Shown here: positions 1-6,351 of the stretch, piece after piece
Position numbering within the stretch: the first letter of the stretch is position 1
Layout of the letters: every line of letters starts with the position of its first letter
NCBI GenBank assembly: GCA_030147335.1
Contig: JASKZZ010000308.1
Location: 1-7,360, forward strand
Length of the DNA: 7,360 nucleotides
From: Herpetosiphonaceae bacterium
GTDB taxonomy: Bacteria > Chloroflexota > Chloroflexia > Chloroflexales > Kallotenuaceae
Reading direction: 5' to 3'
Notes under the pieces: generated by a model
Told to the model about the DNA's origin: nothing
Seen by the model: the letters and a program-made list of their open reading frames with translations, nothing else
Databases searched by the model: none
Program-made: the position numbers and the translations under genes

Positions 1-390
1 CACCTTGACGTCAAGCTCCTGCGGTAAAACAGCAAGAACACTTGGCTGATTAACCGGCCATGCGCCTTGGACATATATCACTAATGGTGGAGACTCTAGC
101 TCAAGCAGGCGCTGCGGATACGTTGACGATGCTAGGGGCAACGGCATGATCCCCAACCGTTGCCAACCTTTCAAGCCCGCGGCAACTTGCGGTACTTCAC
201 GCTGCCCAGCAACGACTCGCGCTACCAAAGCTGGGGGAACACCCTGTCCACGCAGCGTGGTTGAGGGCGCACGGATAATTGCTGAAGCCGAGCCAAATGC
301 TGCCAGGAGTTGTTGTACAAGCACGGCTGTTATACCCGGCAACTGGCACAGCCATAGCTCCGCCGGATCGGGCATGAGATCAGAGTTCAT
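1..390 (-). CDS. dprA: DprA/Smf-like DNA-processing protein, N-terminal part (3' end outside window)
   Basis: The minus strand stays open from an ATG at 390 to the window edge, giving 130 residues without a stop. Residues 11-40 look like the helix-hairpin-helix/SAM-like start of DprA, with LPGI at 17-20 and LLAAFGSASAI at 28-38. Residues 80-109 match the stretch that leads into the DprA Rossmann fold, with YPQRL at 91-95, SPP at 100-102 and VIYVQG at 104-109. DprA binds single-stranded DNA and loads RecA during natural transformation, in the cytoplasm. One oddity: the GSR or GTR motif expected soon after this point is not recognisable in residues 116-130. An in-frame TAG lies three codons upstream of the ATG, so the start is either this ATG or the GTG just before it at 393. 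No good Shine-Dalgarno sequence is visible. The gene is divergent from tatA. Family assignment is fairly likely; activity is uncertain. Confidence 0.72.
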   Translation of the reverse strand, partial: MNSDLMPDPAELWLCQLPGITAVLVQQLLAAFGSASAIIRAPSTTLRGQGVPPALVARVVAGQREVPQVAAGLKGWQRLGIMPLPLASSTYPQRLLELESPPLVIYVQGAWPVNQPSVLAVLPQELDVKV

Positions 391-461
391 CACATTCTAC
401 ACATACACATCATCTGCTCGCACAATATATGGGCGCGTCCAACACACAGTTCGGCGCGTAC

Positions 462-470
462 ATTGTATCA
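462..470 (-). promoter_or_regulatory. Candidate extended -10 promoter for the dprA-like gene
   Basis: On the minus strand TGATACAAT reads from 470 to 462, which fits the TGn-TACAAT extended -10 form. It would start transcription near 455, about 65 bases before the dprA-like ATG. No convincing -35 box lies at the right spacing. This is a motif match only. Confidence 0.3.
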
Positions 471-492
471 AACGTATTGTCTAAAACGGCTA

Positions 493-501
493 TGGTATAA
501 T
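493..501 (+). promoter_or_regulatory. Extended -10 promoter for tatA
   Basis: TGGTATAAT is a perfect TATAAT -10 box (496-501) with the extended TGn element in front. No good -35 box is present 16-18 bases upstream, which is common when the TGn element is present. The predicted transcription start is near 508, about 43 bases before the tatA ATG at 551. This rules out the longer in-frame tatA start at 500, because it lies inside the -10 box. Confidence 0.6.
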
Positions 502-523
502 GGTAAGCCATATGCTGGCACGG

Positions 524-546
524 GTGTCCTTTGGACCAAGGAGCAC
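524..546 (+). promoter_or_regulatory. Hairpin sequestering the tatA Shine-Dalgarno
   Basis: GTGTCCTT (524-531) can pair with AAGGA (538-542) and CAC (544-546), leaving a single bulged G at 543 and a six-base loop. The right arm contains the tatA ribosome-binding site AAGGAG (538-543). The structure would therefore hide the site in the transcript. The pairing is seen directly; a regulatory role is inference. Confidence 0.4.
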
Positions 547-550
547 ATAT

Positions 551-748
551 ATGATTGGTGGACTCGGACCGTTTGAATTATTGATTATTTTGGCGATTGT
601 GATCGCCATCTTCGGTGCAGGCAAGCTGGCGGGTATTGGTGGCGCGGTTGGCGGCAGCATTCGTGAGTTTCGTCGCTCGGTAAAAGATGACGAGCCTGTA
701 CGGCCCGCCGATCGCACCGACGAGCCGCGTGACACAACCCGCATCTAA
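551..748 (+). CDS. tatA: Sec-independent (twin-arginine) translocase subunit TatA
   Basis: This 65-residue protein would be the pore- or patch-forming subunit of the Tat system, which exports folded proteins carrying twin-arginine signals across the cytoplasmic membrane. It has the TatA plan: a very short N-terminus (MIGGLGPFEL), one membrane helix at about residues 8-20, the FG hinge at 21-22, a glycine-rich amphipathic helix to about residue 44 (IREFRR at 37-42), and a charged disordered tail. The usual proline after KL is absent (KLAG at 25-28). The start at 551 is chosen because AAGGAG (538-543) sits seven bases upstream and because the promoter -10 box covers the alternative start at 500. 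TatB is possible by homology, but the short tail favours TatA. No tatC is in the window. It appears to be a single-gene transcript ending at the hairpin at 774. Confidence 0.92.
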   Translation: MIGGLGPFELLIILAIVIAIFGAGKLAGIGGAVGGSIREFRRSVKDDEPVRPADRTDEPRDTTRI

Positions 749-773
749 GCGCAGCTAGCTGGCGAGTAGTCGA

Positions 774-799
774 GGGCGCGAACATTCGCGCCCTTCTTA
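774..799 (+). terminator. Probable intrinsic terminator after tatA
   Basis: GGGCGCG (774-780) pairs perfectly with CGCGCCC (787-793) around a six-base loop, and two further A-T pairs are possible inside the loop. The following bases, TTCTTAG, are only partly T-rich, so termination may be incomplete and some transcription could run into obg. It lies 25 bases after the tatA stop. Confidence 0.5.
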
Positions 800-800
800 G

Positions 801-806
801 CATAAT
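801..806 (+). promoter_or_regulatory. Weak candidate -10 box for obg
   Basis: CATAAT at 801-806 (or TAATAT at 803-808) is the only -10-like sequence between the tatA terminator and the obg leader. There is no recognisable -35 box and no TGn element. The start site would fall near 813, just before the AAGGAG at 819-824. Low confidence; read-through from tatA is the alternative. Confidence 0.25.
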
Positions 807-827
807 ATTTGAGATAACAAGGAGTTG

Positions 828-847
828 CCGGATGCCTAAGTATCCGG
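828..847 (+). promoter_or_regulatory. Hairpin in the obg leader
   Basis: CCGGAT (828-833) and ATCCGG (842-847) are a perfect six-base-pair inverted repeat around an eight-base loop, extendable by two G-U pairs. The repeat spans the start codon of the 13-codon upstream frame and sits between the AAGGAG at 819-824 and the obg ATG at 861. If folded, it would block the upstream start and bring the AAGGAG to about 12-16 bases from the obg ATG. Confidence 0.35.
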
Positions 848-873
848 TGCTGGATGACCTATGGCTGATTTGA
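832..873 (+). CDS. Short upstream reading frame (13 codons) overlapping the obg start
   Basis: ATG at 832 is preceded by AAGGAG (819-824) at a seven-base spacing, the best ribosome-binding site in this stretch. The frame encodes [13 protein letters not shown] and stops at TGA (871-873), 13 bases past the first base of the obg start codon at 861, in another frame. obg itself has only a weak GGAT-type site. The arrangement fits a leader whose translation delivers ribosomes to obg by coupling. The peptide shows no run of one amino acid, so classical attenuation is not suggested. It could also be an accident, with the same site serving obg across a folded hairpin. Confidence 0.4.
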   Translation: MPKYPVLDDLWLI

Positions 874-2162
874 TCGACCAGGCTACCATCTCGATAAAAG
901 CAGGGGACGGCGGCGATGGTCTGGCGACCTTTCGACGCGAGAAATTTGTGCCGCGTGGTGGTCCAAGCGGCGGTGACGGAGGGCGTGGCGGCAGTGTCTA
1001 CTTGCAAGCCGATCCCCATCTTAACACGCTGCTCAAGTTCCAGTACGAGAGTAAATTCGCCGCCGAGCGCGGACAGAGCGGCGGTTCTAGCCGCAAAACA
1101 GGACGTACCGGTAAAGATCTGGTAATTGGCGTACCGCCGGGCACCGTTGTGCGTACCACAATCGACGGCGAGCAGTATGAAGTTGATTTGGTCGCGCCTG
1201 GACAGCGACTATTAGCGGCACGCGGCGGCAAAGGTGGACTAGGCAATGTTCATTTTGCCACGTCGGTGCATCAAGCACCACGTATTGCAGAGCTTGGACA
1301 GCCCGGCGAAGCGTTTGAGCTTGAGCTTGAACTTAAGCTGATCGCTGATGTTGGATTGGTCGGATACCCCAATGCCGGCAAGTCAACGTTGCTAAGCGCG
1401 ATCAGTGCCGCGCGACCAAAAGTTGCGGCGTACCCCTTCACCACATTGGTGCCAAACCTTGGCGTTGTTGAGGTTGGTACGCAAACATTCGTTGTAGCGG
1501 ATATTCCAGGTTTGATCGAAGGAGCGCACGCCGGTATTGGCCTTGGACACGATTTTTTGCGCCATGTCGAGCGTACACGTTTATTGATCCATGTTATCGA
1601 CGCTGCTGGAACCGAAGGTCGTGACCCGATGGCAGACTTCCATCAGATCAATGAGGAGCTGCGTTTGTATCGACCACAGCTTGCAGAACGTCATCAAGTG
1701 ATCGCGCTTAACAAGCTCGATCTGCCGGAGGCGCAGGAAAACCTTGGTCGTTTACGTAAAGCGTTGCCAGTAGCAAAAGAAGACATTTTTGGCATATCTG
1801 CGGCCACGAGCGAAAACGTGCAGCAAGTAATCCGACGCGTTGCTGAGCTACTGCGCGAAATGCCTAATCCCCTGGCTGGTTTGCCCCGGTCGGATGAAGT
1901 AGTCCGCTGGCCCGTGCCCGAAGTCGACCCGAACGAGTTTACAATTACGCCGGAAGCCGACGGCTTTCGTGTTCGTGGACAGAAGATCGAGCGGCTTGTC
2001 TCCATGCTTAATTTCGCGCAGCCCGAGTCGGTTGACCGGCTGCAGCGTAACCTTGAGGCAACAGGGATTGCCGAGGCACTGCGCGAAGCCGGCATTGAAG
2101 AAGGCGATACCGTGTACATTGAAAAGGCTGCGCTTGAGTGGAGCGAGGAACTAGGCGCGTGA
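861..2162 (+). CDS. obg: Obg/CgtA GTPase (ribosome assembly)
   Basis: The 433-residue product is a full-length Obg GTPase, a cytoplasmic protein that binds the large ribosomal subunit and acts in ribosome assembly and the stringent response. The glycine-rich Obg fold covers about residues 1-158 (GDGGDG at 15-20, [14 protein letters not shown] at 31-44). The G domain follows with G1 GYPNAGKST (168-176), switch I YPFTT (191-195), G3 DIPG (214-217), G4 NKLD (284-287) and G5 SAA (313-315). A C-terminal OCT domain spans about 350-425. The ATG at 861 is the only possible start, because an in-frame TGA lies at 855-857 and the next residues match the family N-terminus. Its own ribosome-binding site is weak; see the upstream frame at 832. 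Its stop overlaps the next gene's start by four bases, so the GTPase is tied to polysaccharide genes. Confidence 0.98.
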   Translation: MADLIDQATISIKAGDGGDGLATFRREKFVPRGGPSGGDGGRGGSVYLQADPHLNTLLKFQYESKFAAERGQSGGSSRKTGRTGKDLVIGVPPGTVVRTTIDGEQYEVDLVAPGQRLLAARGGKGGLGNVHFATSVHQAPRIAELGQPGEAFELELELKLIADVGLVGYPNAGKSTLLSAISAARPKVAAYPFTTLVPNLGVVEVGTQTFVVADIPGLIEGAHAGIGLGHDFLRHVERTRLLIHVIDAAGTEGRDPMADFHQINEELRLYRPQLAERHQVIALNKLDLPEAQENLGRLRKALPVAKEDIFGISAATSENVQQVIRRVAELLREMPNPLAGLPRSDEVVRWPVPEVDPNEFTITPEADGFRVRGQKIERLVSMLNFAQPESVDRLQRNLEATGIAEALREAGIEEGDTVYIEKAALEWSEELGA

Positions 2163-3727
2163 GCGACGTGGACGCAACAAAGGTTCGTGAATTGCCTGCG
2201 TCGGCCATGGAGCTTGTGGACGGACATGTTGCCGATTTGCAGTTGCCCGGTATGCGTTCCACAGCACTACCGGTCAACGTGCAACGAAATCGGCGGCAAC
2301 GCTTTGAAACCAGCCTGATTATTGCGCTCGATATAGCGGCGATTGTATGCGGTTTTCTGCTGGCCTACTGGTTGCGCTTCATTGTCCAGCTCGACTTTGG
2401 ACGCGAGTCATTCTTTCCACAGCCCTTGGAGCGTTTTACCCGTTTGATGCTCCTGCTGCTGGGCACGACATTGCTGCTGCTATGGATAAAAGGCAGTTAC
2501 CATCAACCCCGTAATGCGGCGTGGCTCGGACAATTAGGTACGCTTGCCAGCAGTGTGCTAACCGCAGTCGGCTTATCAATTATCCTGACCTTTTTGTGGC
2601 GACCCAACCAGTTCTCATCGCGCCTTATCTTCATTTATGCGGCACTGCTGATTTTTGCATTGCTGGCCATTGGAAGGCTGATTGTTGTTAGTTGGCGGCG
2701 GTGGCGGTGGCGAACCGGGCATGACCTTGAACGCGTGGTGGTGGTTGGTGGGACCGGGCTTGGCCGTGAGATCATGGTTAGTCTATCGGATACTGCCGCA
2801 ACGGGATATAGCTTGGTTGGCTATGTTGCCGATCCGCCTGAGCCCGATGCTCCGGCTCCCCGCTTTACCGCGACAACTTCCGCGCCACACCTTGGGCCGC
2901 TTTCCGCTTTGCCGATGGCAGTGGCCCGTGAAAAGATTGACCATATCATTGTTGCCCTGCCGTTTTGGCAACATAAGTCATTGCCTGCGGTTGTTCAGAT
3001 GTGTATTCAACTAGGCATTGACTTTCAGGTTGTTCCCGACTTTTATGAGCTGTCATTTGATAGCGTGACAATTCAAGAGCTGCGGGGCACGCCATTGATT
3101 GGCCTGCGCGAAAACCGAATCAAAGGCGCGAACTACTTGCTCAAGCGGATCATGGATGTGACCCTAGTATTGCTGACATTTCCACTGTGGGGCTTGATTT
3201 CTCTGATAATCGGCTTGTTAATTAAGCTCACGTCGCGTGGGCCTGTAATCTATAGCCAAACGCGCATTGGCCGTCACGGGCACCCGTTCGAGTTTCTTAA
3301 GTTTCGTACAATGGTTGTCAACGCCGACGATCTTAAAGCAGAGCTGCTTGAACATAGTGACGGCAGTGGGCCAATGTTCAAGATGAAACAAGATCCACGA
3401 GTGACGCCCATCGGAAAGTTCCTACGTAAATATAGTTTGGATGAAATACCACAGTTTTGGAATGTGCTGCGCGGCGATATTAGCCTGGTTGGACCACGTC
3501 CCGCCATTCCAGAAGAGGTTTTTCAATACGAGCTATGGCATCGGCGTCGGCTAGAAGTAACTCCTGGTTTAACTGGTTTGTGGCAAGCAACTGGACGCTC
3601 CGATACCAGCTTCGATGAAATGGTGCGTCTCGATATTTACTACGCCGAGCATTGGTCGCTATGGCTTGATTTTCGCATCTTGCTGGCGACAATCCCCTCA
3701 GTGCTTTCGGGACGTGGAGCATATTAG
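2159..3727 (+). CDS. Polyprenyl-phosphate sugar-1-phosphate transferase (WcaJ/WbaP type)
   Basis: This 522-residue membrane enzyme would transfer a sugar 1-phosphate from a nucleotide sugar to undecaprenyl phosphate, the first step of a lipid-linked glycan. Four membrane helices lie at about residues 50-77, 92-110, 124-147 and 154-178, followed by a basic, tryptophan-rich anchor (WRRWRWR, 179-185). A nucleotide-binding-like fold starts with [11 protein letters not shown] (193-203). The catalytic bacterial sugar transferase domain runs from KRIMD (329-333) to the end, with a membrane hairpin at 334-358, FLKFRTM (379-385), [18 protein letters not shown] (412-429), SLVGPRP (442-448), [12 protein letters not shown] (469-480) and a terminal GRGAY. 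The GTG at 2159 is chosen because GAGGAA lies eight bases upstream and the codon overlaps the obg stop as GTGA; an upstream GTG at 2138 is possible. Sugar specificity cannot be read from the sequence. A proline/alanine-rich insert lies at about 225-247. Confidence 0.95.
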   Translation: MSDVDATKVRELPASAMELVDGHVADLQLPGMRSTALPVNVQRNRRQRFETSLIIALDIAAIVCGFLLAYWLRFIVQLDFGRESFFPQPLERFTRLMLLLLGTTLLLLWIKGSYHQPRNAAWLGQLGTLASSVLTAVGLSIILTFLWRPNQFSSRLIFIYAALLIFALLAIGRLIVVSWRRWRWRTGHDLERVVVVGGTGLGREIMVSLSDTAATGYSLVGYVADPPEPDAPAPRFTATTSAPHLGPLSALPMAVAREKIDHIIVALPFWQHKSLPAVVQMCIQLGIDFQVVPDFYELSFDSVTIQELRGTPLIGLRENRIKGANYLLKRIMDVTLVLLTFPLWGLISLIIGLLIKLTSRGPVIYSQTRIGRHGHPFEFLKFRTMVVNADDLKAELLEHSDGSGPMFKMKQDPRVTPIGKFLRKYSLDEIPQFWNVLRGDISLVGPRPAIPEEVFQYELWHRRRLEVTPGLTGLWQATGRSDTSFDEMVRLDIYYAEHWSLWLDFRILLATIPSVLSGRGAY

Positions 3728-3835
3728 GCTCGCTCCTGGTCGTTCTTTCCCAGCTATGTGCAATGATGCGCAACATCCGGTTGCTACTTCGATCATTTTC
3801 GGCTGCCCTGTGTGGCTATTAGATTAAGGACGAAT
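3728..3835 (+). other. Intergenic gap between the sugar transferase and the decarboxylase
   Basis: This 108-base gap is the longest within the polysaccharide run. It holds a small perfect hairpin, GCAAC (3770-3774) with GTTGC (3780-3784) around five bases, but no T-run directly follows, so it does not look like an intrinsic terminator. I find no convincing -10/-35 pair and no open frame with a ribosome-binding site. The last bases carry AAGGA (3826-3830), the binding site of the next gene. Confidence 0.5.
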
Positions 3836-4804
3836 ATGCGTGTTCTGATTACTGGCGGTGCCGGCTTTATTGGATCCCATTTGTGCGAGCGCTTTTTGGC
3901 CGAGGGTCACGATGTTATCGCAATGGACAGTCTGCTAACTGGCAACGCCGACAATATCGCCCATTTGATCGACAATGATCGATTCCGCTTCGTTAAGCAC
4001 GACGTTACACAGTATATCTACATGGCAGGGCCACTCGATGCCATCTTGCATTTCGCGTCGCCTGCCAGCCCGATCGACTATCTTGAACTGCCGATTCAGA
4101 CGCTCAAAGTTGGCTCGCTAGGTACGCATAACGCGCTTGGTCTGGCGAAGGAAAAGGGCGCTCGTTTCCTGCTCGCCTCCACCTCAGAAGTGTACGGCGA
4201 TCCGCTGATTCACCCACAGCCTGAAAGCTACTGGGGCAACGTTAACCCAGTCGGGCCACGCGGTGTATATGACGAGGCCAAACGGTTTGCCGAAGCGATC
4301 ACCATGGCCTATCATCGCTACCACGGTCTTGAAACACGCATCGTCCGCATTTTCAACACCTATGGCCCTCGCATGCGGCTGGCGGATGGTCGTGTCGTGC
4401 CCAACTTTATTCAGCAGGCGCTCCGACACGAGCCGCTTACTGTGTATGGCGATGGACAGCAGACTCGCTCGTTCCAGTATGTCACCGATCTGGTTGACGG
4501 CTTGTACAAGCTGCTCCAATCTAATGAGGCAGAGCCGGTCAACATCGGCAATCCACGCGAGTTTACGATCCGCGATTTTGCCGAACTCGTGAATCAAATA
4601 ACCGACAATCCAGGCGGCATTGTGGTTAAGCCTGATCTACGCATTACCGACGATCCTCAAACTCGCCAGCCTGACATTACTCGTGCGTGCAGCATACTCG
4701 GTTGGGAGCCGGAAGTCGAGCTTGAAGAAGGGATTCGCCGCACCGTGCCGTATTTCCGTGAGCAGCTGCGGAAGCTCGGCCACCTACCGAGCGAACGGCG
4801 CTAA
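3836..4804 (+). CDS. uxs: UDP-glucuronate decarboxylase (UDP-xylose synthase)
   Basis: This 322-residue extended short-chain dehydrogenase/reductase would convert UDP-glucuronate to UDP-xylose with bound NAD, in the cytoplasm. The Rossmann motif is GGAGFIGSH (7-15). Family-typical stretches are [20 protein letters not shown] (72-91), STSEVYGDP (115-123) with the catalytic-type Ser/Glu pair, [18 protein letters not shown] (137-154) with Tyr145 and Lys149 of YxxxK, and [10 protein letters not shown] (171-180). [11 protein letters not shown] (272-282) matches the conserved C-terminal segment. These distinguish it from GalE-type epimerases and from dTDP-glucose dehydratase. The ATG at 3836 fits the family N-terminus and has AAGGA five bases upstream; an in-frame GTG at 3812 would add eight residues and is less likely. 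The next gene starts 14 bases after its stop, so the two are probably co-transcribed. It would supply xylose for the glycan started by the upstream transferase. Confidence 0.92.
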   Translation: MRVLITGGAGFIGSHLCERFLAEGHDVIAMDSLLTGNADNIAHLIDNDRFRFVKHDVTQYIYMAGPLDAILHFASPASPIDYLELPIQTLKVGSLGTHNALGLAKEKGARFLLASTSEVYGDPLIHPQPESYWGNVNPVGPRGVYDEAKRFAEAITMAYHRYHGLETRIVRIFNTYGPRMRLADGRVVPNFIQQALRHEPLTVYGDGQQTRSFQYVTDLVDGLYKLLQSNEAEPVNIGNPREFTIRDFAELVNQITDNPGGIVVKPDLRITDDPQTRQPDITRACSILGWEPEVELEEGIRRTVPYFREQLRKLGHLPSERR

Positions 4805-4818
4805 CAGGGTTGCAACCA

Positions 4819-6351
4819 ATGGTCACACGGTCTTCACATCAGCCAATACGTGGCTGGCTCGCGGCTATAGCCGTCGCGGGAGGTATTGGACTACTCGCAC
4901 TGCTGCTTTCTTTTTTGCCGTTGCCGATAGCGGCTGCCCTTGTCGGCGGATTGATCGTGGTCACGCTGATCGTGATCGAACCGGCATTTGGTCTGTATGC
5001 GGCAGTGCTCTCGGTTCCTGTGCAAGACCTTGTGCAGCTTCCGGCAGGGCTAACCGTCACTCAGGCGGTCGTAGTACTCGCTTTTGGGGCGTGGCTGCTG
5101 CGAGTCCTCGCGTATCCCGAACGCAACGTAGAGCTACGCCTACTCGCGCCATGGCTTGTTTTTCTAGCAACTCAGCTCCTTTCGATTATTTTTACGTCAT
5201 ACTCAACGACCGAAGGATTGCTGCAGTTCGCGCGTTGGCTTGCGGCGTTTCTTGCCTTTGTGCTAACCATTGGCACAATAACTAGCGCCTGGCGCGCATG
5301 GGGCCTCCTTCTCACGCTACTGGTCGGTCCCGGAATAGCGGCATTGTACGGACTGTTCCAATTCGTTGTTCCATCCTCGGCGCCGGCTAGCTTCTTAATC
5401 TTAAGCGGCCGTTTTGCACGCGCGTCAGCAACCTTTGGCAAGCCCAATCCATTCGCTGGCTACCTCAATATGGCATGGCCTTTAGCACTAGCTCTGGCTG
5501 TGTATTTTGTCGCTCAATGGCTGCAAACCAGGACACACACCAAGCAGCACGTTCAAACCCTGCATTCTAAGTCTCAGACAGCTCGTGAACGGCTTTCGAT
5601 TGCTGCTCCTCGATTTTCAACTTTCGGTTCCTGGTTCCCTGCTATGCTGTTCGCCGGTTTTGCGCTGCTGCTCCTGGCTGGTCTTTTCGCGTCGTACTCG
5701 CGTGGCGGCTGGATCGGCGCAATTGCGGGATTAGGCGTGCTCGCTGTTGTCGGCGGTCGTAGAACTGCTACGGCTGCTGGATTCGTTGTTGTGCTTGGAC
5801 TACTTATCGGACTGCTTGGCGCGTTTAGCGCGCTTCCACCTGCGTTTACGGATCGGCTCGTCACGATCACAAATAACCTGCGAATTTTCGACGCGGGTGA
5901 AGTTGCCATTACCGACGACAATTTCGCAATCGTAGAGCGGATGGCGCACTGGCAGGCGGGCTGGCGAATGTATTACCAGTATCCGTTCTTTGGCGTTGGC
6001 TCCGGTAATTTCAACCCGGCCTATCCCGACTTTTTTGTAGCACCCTGGTCGATCTCGCAAGGTCACGCGCACAACTATTACATCCACACACTAGCTGAAA
6101 GCGGCATCTTTGGCTTGCTGGGCTATCTGCTCCTGATAGTCGCAATGCTCCGAGAAGCCCTGCTCATTCGGCGGCGTCTTCGTGGGACCGCATGGGGGGC
6201 TGCAATGGTGGGTGTTTGTGGTATTATTGCCGCCGTCGCTGCGCACAACATCTTTGAAAATCTGCACGTGCTGAATCTTGGTATTCAGCTCAGCGGCGCG
6301 TGGGGCTTAACGATTGTTGCCGCACGATGGGGAGAACAAAGCCAGCAATGA
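4819..6351 (+). CDS. O-antigen ligase/polymerase-domain (Wzy/WaaL-type) membrane protein
   Basis: The 510-residue product is very hydrophobic, with about ten or more predicted membrane helices. It has the features of the Wzy/WaaL superfamily: GRFARASATFGKPNPFAGYL (197-216) with conserved arginines, ASYSRGGWIG (292-301), and a large external loop ending with GVGSGNF (392-398) and GHAHNYYIHTLAESGIFGLL (415-434), where the histidines are typical of the family. Such proteins act on undecaprenyl-diphosphate-linked glycans at the outer face of the cytoplasmic membrane, either polymerising repeat units or transferring the glycan to an acceptor; sequence alone does not separate these. A basic, helix-free segment at about 237-265 is probably a cytoplasmic loop. 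I prefer the ATG at 4819, nine bases after CAGGG; an in-frame TTG at 4810 is an alternative. The stop overlaps the next start as ATGA. Confidence 0.87.
   Translation: MVTRSSHQPIRGWLAAIAVAGGIGLLALLLSFLPLPIAAALVGGLIVVTLIVIEPAFGLYAAVLSVPVQDLVQLPAGLTVTQAVVVLAFGAWLLRVLAYPERNVELRLLAPWLVFLATQLLSIIFTSYSTTEGLLQFARWLAAFLAFVLTIGTITSAWRAWGLLLTLLVGPGIAALYGLFQFVVPSSAPASFLILSGRFARASATFGKPNPFAGYLNMAWPLALALAVYFVAQWLQTRTHTKQHVQTLHSKSQTARERLSIAAPRFSTFGSWFPAMLFAGFALLLLAGLFASYSRGGWIGAIAGLGVLAVVGGRRTATAAGFVVVLGLLIGLLGAFSALPPAFTDRLVTITNNLRIFDAGEVAITDDNFAIVERMAHWQAGWRMYYQYPFFGVGSGNFNPAYPDFFVAPWSISQGHAHNYYIHTLAESGIFGLLGYLLLIVAMLREALLIRRRLRGTAWGAAMVGVCGIIAAVAAHNIFENLHVLNLGIQLSGAWGLTIVAARWGEQSQQ

Noticed and set aside
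146..484. A 112-codon plus-strand open frame at the left end.
   Set aside because: It is antisense to the dprA-like gene, whose minus-strand translation shows recognisable DprA motifs.
500..550. A 17-codon N-terminal extension of tatA from an ATG at 500.
   Set aside because: The ATG lies in the -10 box, upstream of the expected transcription start; TatA proteins begin just before the membrane helix, and AAGGAG fits the start at 551.
585..1019. A 144-codon minus-strand open frame covering tatA, the terminator and the start of obg.
   Set aside because: It lies opposite two clear genes and the leader structures; no family resemblance.
1694..2227. A 177-codon minus-strand open frame antisense to the 3' part of obg.
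   Set aside because: It lies opposite a conserved obg G/OCT domain region, has low-complexity serine/arginine-rich composition and resembles no family I know.
3770..3784. A small hairpin in the 108-base gap as a terminator splitting the operon.
   Set aside because: The stem is only five base pairs and no T-run directly follows.
4620..5285. A 221-codon plus-strand open frame spanning the decarboxylase/polymerase junction.
   Set aside because: It runs through two well-supported genes in another frame, has no recognisable domain and no fitting ribosome-binding site; its cysteine/arginine/serine-rich product is typical of an out-of-frame reading.
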